A DNA stretch of 56,998 nucleotides from contig CACKAJ010000005.1 in the NCBI GenBank assembly GCA_902598125.1, forward strand, positions 1-56,998, written 5' to 3'. Position numbers and translations under genes: made by a program. Source of the stretch: an uncultured Pelagibacteraceae bacterium (lineage in GTDB: Bacteria > Pseudomonadota > Alphaproteobacteria > Pelagibacterales > Pelagibacteraceae). Positions 1-10,142 of the stretch are shown piece after piece (positions within the stretch are counted from its first letter, which is position 1; the number at the start of each line of letters is the position of its first letter). The notes beneath the pieces were generated by a model. The model had not been told where the DNA came from. It worked only from the letters and a program-made list of their open reading frames with translations, and did not search any database.

Positions 1-1
1 G

Positions 2-709
2 TATACAGAGATTTCACCCCCTTTAATTGTAAACGAAGACGTAATGTTTGGTACAGGTCAACTACCAAAATTTGAAGAGGATCAATTTGAAATAAAATTT
101 AATAACACTGACCAAAGAAAATTTTTAATACCTACCGCTGAAGTAGTTTTAACCAATTTAGTTAGGAAATCGATAATTAAAAAAGATTTATTACCAAAAA
201 GATTTGTAGCTTCAACACCTTGTTTTAGAAAAGAGGCAGGAAGCTATGGAAAAGATACAAAAGGGATGATTAGACAACATCAATTTTATAAAGTTGAACT
301 TGTAAGCATAGTTGAACCAAATAAATGCCCAGAGGAATTGGAGCGAATGTTAAGTTGCGCTGAGAGTATTCTTGAAAAATTAGAGATTCCTTATCAAGTA
401 GTACTACTTTCTTCTGGAGATATGGGTTTTAGTGCTGAAAAAACTTACGATATCGAGGCATGGATCCCATCAGAAGACAAGTTTAGAGAAATATCAAGCT
501 GTTCTTCTTGTGGAACTTTTCAAGCCAGAAGAATGGGAGCAAAATATAAATCTGATAATGGAAATGAATTTGTTGGAACACTAAATGGATCTGGCTTAGC
601 TGTTGGAAGGCTAATGATATCTTTACTAGAGAACAATCAAAATGAGGATGGCTCAATTAATATCCCAAATGTATTAAAAAAATACATGAATAATCTAGAA
701 AAAATTTAA
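2..709 (+). CDS. serS: Seryl-tRNA synthetase, C-terminal part (5' truncated by window)
   Basis: This enzyme charges tRNA-Ser with serine in the cytoplasm. The reading frame is open from base 2 with no start, so the N-terminal coiled-coil arm and the beginning of the class II core lie outside the window. What remains is the catalytic core: [15 protein letters not shown] near the left edge, the motif 2 region with [21 protein letters not shown], and the C-terminal motif 3 segment [17 protein letters not shown], all strongly diagnostic of bacterial SerRS. The internal ATG at 44 is not the start, because the upstream codons ([14 protein letters not shown]) continue the conserved SerRS sequence. 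It is followed by yajC after 47 bases on the same strand. Confidence 0.97.
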   Translation, partial: YTEISPPLIVNEDVMFGTGQLPKFEEDQFEIKFNNTDQRKFLIPTAEVVLTNLVRKSIIKKDLLPKRFVASTPCFRKEAGSYGKDTKGMIRQHQFYKVELVSIVEPNKCPEELERMLSCAESILEKLEIPYQVVLLSSGDMGFSAEKTYDIEAWIPSEDKFREISSCSSCGTFQARRMGAKYKSDNGNEFVGTLNGSGLAVGRLMISLLENNQNEDGSINIPNVLKKYMNNLEKI

Positions 710-756
710 TTATAATTTACTTGTTTATCTAAAGTTTTTCATATAATTGTTCTCTC

Positions 757-1041
757 ATGAGTGGACAAGGAATAGCGCAGTTTATACCATTAATACTAAT
801 CTTTGTAATTTTTTATTTCTTTCTAATAAGACCTCAGCAAAAAAGAGTTAAAGATCATAAAGCTATGGTTGAGTCTTTAAAAAGAGGCGACGAAGTTATA
901 ACGTCAGGCGGTATAATAGGTATTGTTGATCGGGTAATGGAAGATGATCGTATTGAAGTTACAATAGGAGAAAGTACAAAAGTTCAAATAATAAGGTCTA
1001 CAATCACAAGTTTACTAAAAAAAGAAGAAGTAAAAAAATAA
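757..1041 (+). CDS. yajC: Preprotein translocase subunit YajC
   Basis: YajC is the small membrane partner of the SecDF complex, which assists SecYEG during protein export across the inner membrane. The 94-residue protein has a single N-terminal membrane segment (about residues 8-25) followed by the hallmark FFLIRPQQKRVKDH and a basic cytoplasmic domain with the GDEVITSGGIIG motif. Length is normal for the family. It starts the yajC-secD-secF block, with secD nine bases downstream, so the three are very probably co-transcribed and act together. Confidence 0.96.
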   Translation: MSGQGIAQFIPLILIFVIFYFFLIRPQQKRVKDHKAMVESLKRGDEVITSGGIIGIVDRVMEDDRIEVTIGESTKVQIIRSTITSLLKKEEVKK

Positions 1042-1050
1042 TTCTTTTTC

Positions 1051-2595
1051 GTGTTAAATTTTTCTAAAATAAACGTTCTTATCATTTATTCGCTATTTAT
1101 ATTTATAGCTATATTTGCAGTTCTAAATTTTCAAAATGATGATGAACAATATATAAAAAAGAAAATTAATTTAGGATTAGATTTACAGGGAGGTTCGTAT
1201 TTACTCTTAGAGATAAATTCTGATAGTCTTGTTCAGGAAAAAATTCAATCTAAAGTTATACCTATAAAAAAATTACTTAGAGATAATGGAATAAATTTTA
1301 GTAATTTTAAAATTAATGATAATAACCTTTCTTTATCTTTAGATAATATTGAGAAATTTGATTTATTATTTAATTCAAGAAAAGATAACCTTGTTAATCC
1401 TTATATCGATAATTACAGATCTTTTGAACTAGAATATAAAAAGATAAATTCTGACCAAATAGAAATATCTTTTTCAAAGTTTGGATTATTAACTATTAAC
1501 AATTCAGCTTTAAAGCAATCTATAGAAATAGTCAGACGTAGAATAGATGATGTGGGTACTAAAGAACCAACAATTCTTCAAAGAGGTGAAAAAAGAATAC
1601 TTGTAGAGCTCCCGGGATTGAAAGACCCAGAAAGAATAAAATCTCTTTTAGGTAAAACGGCTCAATTAAATTTTAGACTTGTATCAGATAACAAAGAATT
1701 TGGAACAGATGAGTTAATTTCCGAAAATGGAGAAAAACTTAATATTAGCAAAAGAATAATAATGAGTGGCGAAAATCTTATAGATGCTCAACCAAGTATT
1801 CAAAATCAAAATAATGAACCAACTGTATCTTTTACTTTGGATAGATTGGGAGCACAAAAATTTGGAAGAGCAACTAGTGATAATGTTGGAAAAAGATTAG
1901 CTATTGTTCTAGATGGTGAAATTGTAAGTGCCCCAAATATTAATGAACCAATTACCTCTGGTAATGGAATGATTTCGGGAAATTTTACTTTCCAAGAAGC
2001 AACAGATTTAGCATTATTACTTAGATCCGGGGCTTTGCCTACACCATTAATTGTAGTAGAGGAGAGAACAGTAGGACCAGATTTAGGAGAAGACTCAATA
2101 AAGTCTGGCATTACATCTTTAATAGTTGGATTTATTTTAGTTATCTTGTTCATGCTATATAAATACAAATTATTTGGATTAATTGCTAATACAGCTCTAA
2201 TTGCAAATCTATTAATGTTAATAGGTGTTCTTACAATTTTAGAGGCAACACTAACATTACCTGGTATCGCTGGAATTATCTTAACTGTAGGCATGGCTGT
2301 TGATGCTAATGTTTTAATTTTTGAAAGAATAAAAGAGGAATTAAAAACAGAAAAATCAATAATTCATGCGTTTGACTCGGGTTATTCAAGAGCAAAAATA
2401 ACAGTTTTAGATGCAAATATAACAACTTTAATTGCTGCAATTATTTTATTTGCTTTTGGTTCAGGCCCAGTCAAAGGCTTCGCTATTACTTTAGGAATTG
2501 GAATTATTACAACACTTTTCACTGCATATTTTTTAGCAAGACACCTTACTTCATTAGTGGTTTTAAACACAAAAAATAAAGAGATTAATATTTAA
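1051..2595 (+). CDS. secD: Protein translocase subunit SecD
   Basis: SecD is an RND-superfamily inner membrane protein that, with SecF, uses the proton gradient to pull proteins to the periplasmic side after SecYEG translocation. The 514-residue sequence has an N-terminal membrane segment (about residues 8-26), the motif LGLDLQGGSYLLLE, a large periplasmic region, and a C-terminal membrane bundle beginning around VGPDLGEDSIKSG, with GMAVDANVLIFERIKEE in the conserved position. The start is GTG at 1051, nine bases after the yajC stop; no clear Shine-Dalgarno is visible there. The stop overlaps the secF start by one base (TAATG), indicating translational coupling. Confidence 0.97.
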   Translation: MLNFSKINVLIIYSLFIFIAIFAVLNFQNDDEQYIKKKINLGLDLQGGSYLLLEINSDSLVQEKIQSKVIPIKKLLRDNGINFSNFKINDNNLSLSLDNIEKFDLLFNSRKDNLVNPYIDNYRSFELEYKKINSDQIEISFSKFGLLTINNSALKQSIEIVRRRIDDVGTKEPTILQRGEKRILVELPGLKDPERIKSLLGKTAQLNFRLVSDNKEFGTDELISENGEKLNISKRIIMSGENLIDAQPSIQNQNNEPTVSFTLDRLGAQKFGRATSDNVGKRLAIVLDGEIVSAPNINEPITSGNGMISGNFTFQEATDLALLLRSGALPTPLIVVEERTVGPDLGEDSIKSGITSLIVGFILVILFMLYKYKLFGLIANTALIANLLMLIGVLTILEATLTLPGIAGIILTVGMAVDANVLIFERIKEELKTEKSIIHAFDSGYSRAKITVLDANITTLIAAIILFAFGSGPVKGFAITLGIGIITTLFTAYFLARHLTSLVVLNTKNKEINI

Positions 2596-3491
2596 TGACA
2601 AATTTCAATTTTTCATCAAAATTTAAGCATGCTAATATTTTCTCAGTAATTCTATTTTTTATAAGTATTATTTTGATTGCATTTAAAGGTTTAAATTATG
2701 GAATTGATTTTAAGGGGGGCACACTTATTGAATTAAGATCAAACAATACTGAAGCCTCATCAATCAGAGATGTTCTTAAAAATATGGATTTAGGAGATGT
2801 TAATGTAAAAAAATTTGGTAAAGAAGGTGATTTTTTAATAAAATTTGAAGAAAAGGGAGATAACAACAAATTAATTCCGGAAATTAAAAAAAATCTATCC
2901 GATAATTTAAATTCTGATGTTAACTTTAGAAGAGTAGAAAATGTAGGTCCAAAAGTAAGTGCAGAATTATTGCAATCCGGTATTATTGCTATCTCATTGT
3001 CATTAGCCGCAATGCTTTTTTACATTTGGGTAAGATTTGAATGGCAATTTAGCATAGGCTCTATCATAGCATTATTTCACGATGTAATAATAACTCTTGG
3101 TATTTTTTCACTTTTATCCTTAGAGATAAATCTTTCAATAATTGCCGCTGTTTTAACTATTGTTGGCTATTCAATGAATGATACTGTAGTAATATATGAT
3201 AGAATAAGAGAAAATCTAGGCAAATTTCATAAATTAGATATTAGAGATATAGCAAATTTATCAATTAACGAAACTTTAGCACGAACAATTATTACATCTG
3301 TTACTACTTTATTAGCATTATTTTCAATATTTATTTTAGGTGGTGAAATTTTAAGAGGATTTTCTTTTGCTATGATTTTAGGTGTTTTAATAGGCACATA
3401 TTCATCTATATTTGTAGCTTCACCAATTTTAAAATATTTTAAAGTAAGCTATAAAACCATAGAAAAAGAAGAAGAAAAAATAGTTCCTTAG
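2595..3491 (+). CDS. secF: Protein translocase subunit SecF
   Basis: SecF pairs with SecD in the proton-driven export accessory complex of the inner membrane. The 298 residues contain the SecF signatures GIDFKGGTLIELR near the N-terminus, the periplasmic domain, and VGYSMNDTVVIYDRIREN in the membrane bundle. Length is typical. The start codon overlaps the secD stop. The gene ends one base before the stop of the convergent gene on the other strand (3493), so there is no room for a separate terminator; transcription must stop inside a neighbour or run through. Confidence 0.97.
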   Translation: MTNFNFSSKFKHANIFSVILFFISIILIAFKGLNYGIDFKGGTLIELRSNNTEASSIRDVLKNMDLGDVNVKKFGKEGDFLIKFEEKGDNNKLIPEIKKNLSDNLNSDVNFRRVENVGPKVSAELLQSGIIAISLSLAAMLFYIWVRFEWQFSIGSIIALFHDVIITLGIFSLLSLEINLSIIAAVLTIVGYSMNDTVVIYDRIRENLGKFHKLDIRDIANLSINETLARTIITSVTTLLALFSIFILGGEILRGFSFAMILGVLIGTYSSIFVASPILKYFKVSYKTIEKEEEKIVP

Positions 3492-3492
3492 A

Positions 3493-4095
3493 TCAATAAA
3501 GATTCTGAGCTGCCACCATTGATAATAACATTGGTAAAGACAGAAGCGTATTTGTTCTCGAAAATAACATTGCAGTTTTAGCTGAAGCAGCTTTTACTTC
3601 TGGGGAAACCTCAACCATTCCGAGAGCTTTCTTTTGATTAGGCCAGATTACAAACCAAACATTATAGGCCATTATTAACCCTAACCACATACCAATACCT
3701 ATTGCAGTATTTTTGCCTCCAGATCCATCAAGACCTAAAATCATTGCGCTATGAACATATCCATTTAACCATGCTAAAATTAATCCAGATATAACCGTAA
3801 TAGCTGCTGCCCATCTAAAATAAAATAGTGCCGCTGGAGCAATTACTTTACCTATTGCTGGTTTTTGTTCATCTGGAATTTTAGGCATATTTGGGATCTG
3901 AACAAAATTGAAATACCATAGTAAACCTATCCACATAATTGCAACAACAACGTGAATGAATCTAAACAACCAGCTCCAAAATATTGTATCAAAAGCAAAA
4001 CCATCACCAAAGAAATGTAGACCTAAGAATAATAATATTGCTATACCTAGAGAAAGGTGAATAGTTTTTGAGAGCGATTGTAATATACTTGTCAT
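3493..4095 (-). CDS. Urate-hydroxylase (PuuD) N-terminal-like membrane protein
   Basis: An integral membrane protein of 200 residues with about five or six hydrophobic segments. It resembles the membrane domain (Pfam urate oxidase N-terminal, DUF989) that in PuuD is followed by a cytochrome c domain. Here the protein ends after the membrane part with no CxxCH heme motif, so only the membrane module is present. Recognisable parts are FRFIHVVVAIMWIGLLWYFNF, with a histidine in the membrane, FRWAAAITVISGLILAW and YNVWFVIWPNQKKALG. The role of the standalone form is not established and urate oxidation should not be assumed. It lies in the same direction as uvrA, 27 bases downstream of it. Confidence 0.75.
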   Translation of the reverse strand: MTSILQSLSKTIHLSLGIAILLFLGLHFFGDGFAFDTIFWSWLFRFIHVVVAIMWIGLLWYFNFVQIPNMPKIPDEQKPAIGKVIAPAALFYFRWAAAITVISGLILAWLNGYVHSAMILGLDGSGGKNTAIGIGMWLGLIMAYNVWFVIWPNQKKALGMVEVSPEVKAASAKTAMLFSRTNTLLSLPMLLSMVAAQNLY

Positions 4096-4122
4096 GATTC
4101 CTTTATAACATACTTTTCAATT

Positions 4123-7002
4123 TCAGGCAGTTTTTTTCATAGGATTTTCACCCATAATTTCCTTAATAAATTTGCCTGTGTAACTTTCTTTGACTCTAGA
4201 AACTTTTTCGGGTGTACCTTCAGCAATAATTTTTCCTCCATTTATACCCCCCTCAGGACCCATATCAATTATATGGTCAGCTGTTTTGATGACATCTAAA
4301 TTATGCTCTATTACAACTACCGTATTTCCAGTATTTGCGAATGCTTGGAGAATTTCTAATAATTTTTTTATATCGTGCGAATGCAATCCAGTTGTGGGTT
4401 CATCTAGTATATATAAAGTCCTTCCAGTTGGTCTTTTTGATAGCTCTTTTGCTAATTTAATTCTTTGAGCTTCACCACCGGATAACGTTGTAGCTTGTTG
4501 ACCTATTTTCATATAACCAAGACCGACATGTTTTAGTGTTATTAATTTTGATCTTATTGATTGTATGTTCTCAAAAAACTCACATCCCTCTTCAACAGTC
4601 ATGTCTAGAACGTCTGCAATATTCTTATTTTTGAACCTAATTTCTAATGTTTCCCTATTATATCTTGCTCCTTTACATGTATCACAAGGAATAAATACAT
4701 CAGGTAAAAAATGCATTTCATAGGTTATAACTCCATCACCTTCACATGTTTCACATCTCCCACCTTTTACATTAAAAGAATACCTGCCAACTTTGTATCC
4801 TCTTGCTTTAGACTCGGGTAATCCCGCAAACCATTCCCTAATAGGACCAAAGGCACCTGTGTAAGTAGCAGGGTTAGATCTAGGCGTTCTTCCAATAGGG
4901 GATTGATCAATGTCTATTATTTTGTCTATCAATTCAGTTCCTTTAAAACCAGTGAAAGCTTTTGGAACTTTGCGACTTTTATTTTTATTTAACATTAAAT
5001 TGAATGCATTATACAAAGTATGTAAAATTAAAGTTGATTTTCCACTACCGGAAACACCTGTAACACAAGTAAAAGTTCCAACTGGAATTTTCAAATTAAC
5101 TTTTTTTAAATTGTTTCCACTTGCTCCATTTATTTCAATAAACCTTCCATTCTTTGCAGATCTTCTTTTTTTGGGAATTGCTATAAATTTTTTTCCAGAT
5201 AAATAGTCACCAGTTATACTTTTTTCATTAGAAATAATTTCTTTGACAGTTCCATTTGCTACTATTTGTCCACCATTTAATCCGGCCTCAGGTCCAATAT
5301 CTATTATGTGATCTGAATTCTCCATTGTTTCAATATCATGCTCAACCACAATAACAGTATTTCCTAAATCTCTTAATTTTTTAAGTGCTTTGATTAATTT
5401 TTTATTATCTCTTTGATGCAAACCTATTGAAGGTTCATCTAACACATACAAAACACCTGTTAGTCCTGAACCAATTTGAGAAGCCAGTCTTATTCTTTGC
5501 GCTTCCCCTCCAGACAAAGTACCTGACTCTCTTGATAAAGTTAAATAATTTAAACCAACATTTAAAAGAAAGTTAAGTCTTTCATTAATTTCTTTTAGAA
5601 TATGTTGAGCTATTTTGTTTTCACGTTCAGTTAAAACATTTTGTAAATTTTCAAACCATTTTTGAGCCTCATCAATTGATTTTTCTGTAACCTCACTAAT
5701 ATTTAATGAATTAATTTTTACACAAAGAGCCTCATCTTTCAGTCTCATCCCTTTGCATTTTTCACATGCAGTCTCACTTTGATACTGAGATATTTCTTCT
5801 CGTTTCCATTCACTGTCAGTTTCTAAATATCGTCTTTCAAGGTTGTTAACTACACCTTCAAATGTTTTTTTAGTAGTATAAGCCTCATATCCATCATCAT
5901 ATGAAAATTTAATTTCTTCTTCATCTGAACCGTATAAAATTACATCTTGAATTTTCTTTGGAATTTTTCTCCATGCATCTGTCATTGATATTTTATAATG
6001 TTTAGCAATTGATACTAAAGTTTGTGCATAATAAAGGGAGGTTGATTTAGCCCAAGGTTCAATAACTCCATCTTGAAGACTTTTTTTTGGATCCGAGACA
6101 ACCAGGTTTGGGTCAACATTAAGATTGTGTCCTATTCCCTCACATTCTTCGCATGCACCATAAGGAGAGTTAAAAGAAAAAAGTCTTGGTTCAATTTCTT
6201 CAATAGTGAAGCCACTTTCTGGACATGAAAATTTTGAAGAAAAAGTTATAGTTTCTCGTTTTCTGAATTTTTTCGGTAAAGTTTCATTTTCATACTCGAC
6301 CACTAGTAATCCATTAGACAAATTTACCGCAGTTTCAACACTATCAGCCAATCTATTTCCGAGACTAGAATTTAGAATTACTCTATCAACAATTATAGAA
6401 ATTTCATGTTTGAGTTTTTTATTTAAATTCGGAAATTCATCAATATTAAGATATTTTCCATCTACTTTAATTTTTGAGAAACCACGTTTTTTATAATTTA
6501 AAATTTCTTTTTTATATTCACCTTTTCTTCCTCGAACTATTGGAGCAAGAAGATAAATCGTACTATCCTTTGGCAACTTTTTAATTTTATCAACCATTTC
6601 ACTTATTGGCTGTGAAACGATAGGCTTTCCGGTGAATGGGGAATAGGGAATTCCAACACGAGCAAATAAAACCCTCATGTAATCATAAATTTCGGTCACT
6701 GTTGCTACTGTCGACCTTGGATTTTTTGAAGTATTTTTTTGCTCTATCGATATGGCTGGGCTTAAGCCCTCGATTAAATCCACTTTAGGTTTTTTCATTT
6801 TATCCAAAAATTGTCTTGCGTAAGAAGAAAGACTTTCTACGTATCTTCTTTGTCCTTCCGCATAAATTGTATCAAAAGCTAAAGATGATTTTCCTGATCC
6901 AGAAAGACCTGTAATAACAACTAATTTCTCTTTTGGGATTTCAAGAGAAACATTTTTTAAGTTGTGTTCTTTAGCGCCTTTTACAACGATTTTTTTCAAC
7001 AT
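4123..7002 (-). CDS. uvrA: Excinuclease ABC subunit A
   Basis: UvrA is the damage-recognition ATPase of nucleotide excision repair; it loads UvrB onto distorted DNA. The 959 residues carry two ABC ATPase cores with Walker [10 protein letters not shown] (residues 32-40) and GVSGSGKST in the second half, two LSGGEAQR signatures, and zinc-module cysteine pairs (CEECEG, CEKCKG, CETCEG, CDTCKG). Length is standard. A plausible Shine-Dalgarno AAGGA sits about seven bases before the ATG. It diverges from ssb across a 100-base gap, the same head-to-head pairing as in many proteobacteria, where the pair is damage inducible. Confidence 0.98.
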   Translation of the reverse strand: MLKKIVVKGAKEHNLKNVSLEIPKEKLVVITGLSGSGKSSLAFDTIYAEGQRRYVESLSSYARQFLDKMKKPKVDLIEGLSPAISIEQKNTSKNPRSTVATVTEIYDYMRVLFARVGIPYSPFTGKPIVSQPISEMVDKIKKLPKDSTIYLLAPIVRGRKGEYKKEILNYKKRGFSKIKVDGKYLNIDEFPNLNKKLKHEISIIVDRVILNSSLGNRLADSVETAVNLSNGLLVVEYENETLPKKFRKRETITFSSKFSCPESGFTIEEIEPRLFSFNSPYGACEECEGIGHNLNVDPNLVVSDPKKSLQDGVIEPWAKSTSLYYAQTLVSIAKHYKISMTDAWRKIPKKIQDVILYGSDEEEIKFSYDDGYEAYTTKKTFEGVVNNLERRYLETDSEWKREEISQYQSETACEKCKGMRLKDEALCVKINSLNISEVTEKSIDEAQKWFENLQNVLTERENKIAQHILKEINERLNFLLNVGLNYLTLSRESGTLSGGEAQRIRLASQIGSGLTGVLYVLDEPSIGLHQRDNKKLIKALKKLRDLGNTVIVVEHDIETMENSDHIIDIGPEAGLNGGQIVANGTVKEIISNEKSITGDYLSGKKFIAIPKKRRSAKNGRFIEINGASGNNLKKVNLKIPVGTFTCVTGVSGSGKSTLILHTLYNAFNLMLNKNKSRKVPKAFTGFKGTELIDKIIDIDQSPIGRTPRSNPATYTGAFGPIREWFAGLPESKARGYKVGRYSFNVKGGRCETCEGDGVITYEMHFLPDVFIPCDTCKGARYNRETLEIRFKNKNIADVLDMTVEEGCEFFENIQSIRSKLITLKHVGLGYMKIGQQATTLSGGEAQRIKLAKELSKRPTGRTLYILDEPTTGLHSHDIKKLLEILQAFANTGNTVVVIEHNLDVIKTADHIIDMGPEGGINGGKIIAEGTPEKVSRVKESYTGKFIKEIMGENPMKKTA

Positions 7003-7041
7003 ATTTTTTCCTTAAAATAACATACACCTTATAATTATTAG

Positions 7042-7060
7042 TTAATTATGATATAATTAA
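7042..7060. promoter_or_regulatory. Palindrome with a -10-like hexamer between uvrA and ssb
   Basis: An exact inverted repeat, TTAATTAT-GAT-ATAATTAA (arms 7042-7049 and 7053-7060), lies in the 100-base divergent gap and contains TATAAT at 7052-7057, a good -10 hexamer for ssb. The matching -35 position (TTATAA at 7029-7034) is weak. No alphaproteobacterial LexA box of the GTTC-N7-GTTC form is present in the gap. A regulatory role is inferred from position and symmetry only; short AT-only palindromes arise easily in DNA of this composition. Confidence 0.4.
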
Positions 7061-7102
7061 TCACATTTATAAATAAATAATCAAAATTTATTCAAAATTA
7101 TT

Positions 7103-7561
7103 ATGGCTGGAAGTTTAAATAAAGTACAATTAATAGGTCGTTTAGGCGCAGACCCTGAAATTAAGCAAATGGTAAATGGAAAAAGTGTTGCTAGGCTTAG
7201 CATAGCTACCAGTCAAAGCTGGAAAGATAAATCAAGTGGAGAGAGAAAAGAAAAAACTGAGTGGCATAGAGTCGTAATTTTCAATGAAGGATTAGTAAAC
7301 GTTGTTCAGCAATATGTTAAAAAGGGAGCTAATGTTTACGTAGAAGGTCAATTGAGCACAAGAAAATGGAAAGACGAAACATCTGGCCAGGACAAATACT
7401 CTACAGAAATAGTGCTTCAAGGGTATAACTCAAGTTTAACTATGTTAGATAGTAGAGCAAACAGCAATAGCTCAAATCTTGTTTCTGAAAACAAAAGCTC
7501 ACTTCCAAATGAAAACCTAAATCAAGACAGCTCTGATTTAGATGATGAAATTCCCTTTTAA
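7103..7561 (+). CDS. ssb: Single-stranded DNA-binding protein
   Basis: SSB coats single-stranded DNA in replication, repair and recombination and recruits partner proteins through its acidic tail. The 152-residue protein begins with the OB fold (SLNKVQLIGRLGADPEIKQM, then WHRVVIFNE and VYVEGQLSTRKW), has a low-complexity Asn/Ser-rich linker from about residue 115, and ends in the canonical acidic tip DLDDEIPF, which docks partners. Length is slightly short but normal for compact genomes. It is followed by gyrA after five bases, so they are probably co-transcribed. Confidence 0.97.
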   Translation: MAGSLNKVQLIGRLGADPEIKQMVNGKSVARLSIATSQSWKDKSSGERKEKTEWHRVVIFNEGLVNVVQQYVKKGANVYVEGQLSTRKWKDETSGQDKYSTEIVLQGYNSSLTMLDSRANSNSSNLVSENKSSLPNENLNQDSSDLDDEIPF

Positions 7562-7566
7562 TTTTC

Positions 7567-10140
7567 ATGGAAAAAAATATCGTAGAGAATAATAAGTCAT
7601 TTAAACCTATTTATGTCCAAGATGAAATGAGTTCATCTTATCTATCTTACGCAATGAGCGTAATCGTAAGTAGAGCTTTGCCTGATGTAAGAGATGGATT
7701 AAAGCCTGTTCATAGGAGAATAATATACGCAATGTATAAAGGGGGATATGATTGGTCTAAACCTTTCAGAAAATCCGCTCGTATTGTTGGAGATGTAATT
7801 GGTAAATATCATCCTCATGGAGATCAGTCAGTTTATGATGCCTTAGTAAGATTAGTTCAAGATTTTTCAATGAGCGTACCGTTAATCACCGGACAAGGTA
7901 ACTTTGGATCAATCGATGGAGATCCACCTGCTGCGATGAGATACACAGAGACTAAACTAGGTAAAATTGCTCAACATTTAACGGAAGATTTAGAAAAAAA
8001 TACTGTTGCTTACAGAAGTAATTATGATGAGACAGAAAAAGAGCCTGAAGTCTTACCATCACAATATCCAAATATTCTAGTTAATGGAGCCGGTGGGATA
8101 GCTGTTGGTATGGCAACAAGTATACCTCCACATAATTTAGGAGAAATAATTAATGCAACAATCGCTTATATAAACAATAAAGAAATAACTATTAGTCAAT
8201 TAATGAAACATGTGCCTGGCCCTGATTTTCCTACAGGTGGTGTAATAATTGGAAAAGACATAATTAAACAAGGTTATAATAAAGGGAGAGGGTCATTTAA
8301 AATAAGAGGAGAAATAGATCTTGAAGAAAAAAAAGGTGGGAGAGAAACTTTAATTATTAAGTCAATACCTTATCAAGTAAATAAATCTATTTTAATCGAA
8401 AAAATTGCACAACTTGTTCGTGATAAAAAGATTGAAGGAATTAGAGACATAAGAGATGAGTCAAACAGAGAAGGAATTCGTGTAGTTATTGAACTTAGGA
8501 AAGCTGTAGAACCAGAAACAATAAGAAGACAATTGTATAAACTTACAAATATCGAGAGTTCTTTTGGTTTTAATACATTAGCAATTGTTAATAACAAACC
8601 AAAAATTTTAAATTTAAAAGAATTTATCTCAGAATTTTTGAAATTTAGAGAGATCACTGTAATTAAAAGAGTAAAGTTTGATTTAAAAAAAGCTGAAGAA
8701 AGAGCTCATATTTTAATTGGTTTAGCCACGGCGGTAGAAAATATCGATGAAATAATAAAAATTATTAAAAATTCAAAAAATACAGAAATTGCTAAGAAAA
8801 ATTTATTAACAAAAAAATGGAAGATAAAAAAAAGTACAAAACTTATATCTTTAATTGAAAAGAAAAAAAATGTTTCTAATTATTCTCTATCTATAGAACA
8901 AGTAGATGCAATTCTAGAATTAAGACTTCAAAAACTTACAGCATACGGTATTGGAGAGATAGAAAGTGAAATTAATAAATTAGCTGAATTAATTGTTGAA
9001 TATAATAAGCTTATTAATTCAAAAAAAGAACTTTATAAATTAATTGAGAAAGAATTGGAAAAAATTAAAGATAAGTTTGCAACACCGAGAAAAACTCAAA
9101 TTATAGATGCTGTACTAAATTACAACATTGAAGAAACGATTCAAAAAGAGTCAGTTGTAATAAGTATAACAAATCAAGGTTATATTAAGCGAAGTCCTTT
9201 GAGCTCACTTAAAGCTCAAAAAAGAGGTGGAAAAGGTAAAACTGGAATTTCGACAAGAGAGGAAGATTTTGTTGTTCAAATATTTACTGCTAATACCCAC
9301 ACACCAGTTTTGTTTTTTTCAACGCAAGGGTTGGTTTATAAAATTAAGGCTCATAAAATACCTGAGGGCACTGCAGCGTCTAAGGGAAAATCTATATTTA
9401 ATATTCTTCCATTAAAAAGTCACCACTCAATAAGCTCAATTATGCCGTTACCCGAAGATGAATCCGAGTGGAAAAATTTAATGGTTGTTTTCGCGACATC
9501 AAAAGGAAATATAAGAAAAAATACTTTAGAAGATTTTGTCAATATCAATAATAGTGGAAAAATTGCAATGAAATTAGATCAAGATGATAGGATTATAGGA
9601 GTAAAGATTTGTAGAGATGATCAAGATATATTGTTAAGTACACAATTTGGAAAGTGTATTAGGTTTAAATCAAAAAAACTTAGATTATTTAAAGGAAGAT
9701 CTTCAAAAGGAATTAAAGGAATGCAATTAAATGAAAAGGATAAAGTTATATCTTTATCTATTTTGGATAATACAAGTATTGATACCAAAACAATAAATAA
9801 AGATAAAAAAATCAAAGGCGGAGTAGACAAATTTATTTTATCTGTTTCAGAAAACGGTTACGGTAAAAGATCTTCATATTTAGACTACAGAGTTACTAAT
9901 AGAGGAGGTAAAGGTATAATTGGAATTATAAATTCACCTAGAAATGGAAATATATCATCATCATTAGTGGTAAGCGAGTCAGATGAGATAATATTATCTA
10001 CAGACAAGGGTAGTATTATGCGTTGCGCTGTCAAAGAGATTAGAGTTGCTGGAAGAAACACTCAAGGAGTGAGGATTAAAAAGTTATCTGGTAATGAAAA
10101 AGTAGTTTCCGTTATTAAAATTGAGGATAATATTCAATAA
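7567..10140 (+). CDS. gyrA: DNA gyrase subunit A
   Basis: GyrA cuts and rejoins DNA in the ATP-dependent supercoiling reaction with GyrB. The 857 residues show the N-terminal winged-helix domain (YAMSVIVSRALPDVRDGLKP), the active-site tyrosine in AAMRYTE (Tyr126), a long coiled coil, and a C-terminal beta-propeller whose GyrA box reads QKRGGKG, which favours GyrA over ParC. In the quinolone-determining loop the sequence is HGDQSVYD, so the residue equivalent to E. coli Ser83 is Gln87 while Asp91 keeps the E. coli Asp87 identity. It lies between ssb and coaD with gaps of five and two bases. Confidence 0.97.
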   Translation: MEKNIVENNKSFKPIYVQDEMSSSYLSYAMSVIVSRALPDVRDGLKPVHRRIIYAMYKGGYDWSKPFRKSARIVGDVIGKYHPHGDQSVYDALVRLVQDFSMSVPLITGQGNFGSIDGDPPAAMRYTETKLGKIAQHLTEDLEKNTVAYRSNYDETEKEPEVLPSQYPNILVNGAGGIAVGMATSIPPHNLGEIINATIAYINNKEITISQLMKHVPGPDFPTGGVIIGKDIIKQGYNKGRGSFKIRGEIDLEEKKGGRETLIIKSIPYQVNKSILIEKIAQLVRDKKIEGIRDIRDESNREGIRVVIELRKAVEPETIRRQLYKLTNIESSFGFNTLAIVNNKPKILNLKEFISEFLKFREITVIKRVKFDLKKAEERAHILIGLATAVENIDEIIKIIKNSKNTEIAKKNLLTKKWKIKKSTKLISLIEKKKNVSNYSLSIEQVDAILELRLQKLTAYGIGEIESEINKLAELIVEYNKLINSKKELYKLIEKELEKIKDKFATPRKTQIIDAVLNYNIEETIQKESVVISITNQGYIKRSPLSSLKAQKRGGKGKTGISTREEDFVVQIFTANTHTPVLFFSTQGLVYKIKAHKIPEGTAASKGKSIFNILPLKSHHSISSIMPLPEDESEWKNLMVVFATSKGNIRKNTLEDFVNINNSGKIAMKLDQDDRIIGVKICRDDQDILLSTQFGKCIRFKSKKLRLFKGRSSKGIKGMQLNEKDKVISLSILDNTSIDTKTINKDKKIKGGVDKFILSVSENGYGKRSSYLDYRVTNRGGKGIIGIINSPRNGNISSSLVVSESDEIILSTDKGSIMRCAVKEIRVAGRNTQGVRIKKLSGNEKVVSVIKIEDNIQ

Positions 10141-10142
10141 AA

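Noticed and set aside
1806-2570. Open frames antisense to secD (162 and 62 codons)
   Set aside because: They lie wholly inside the strongly conserved secD gene, lack any recognisable motif, and have low-complexity composition expected from the complementary strand.
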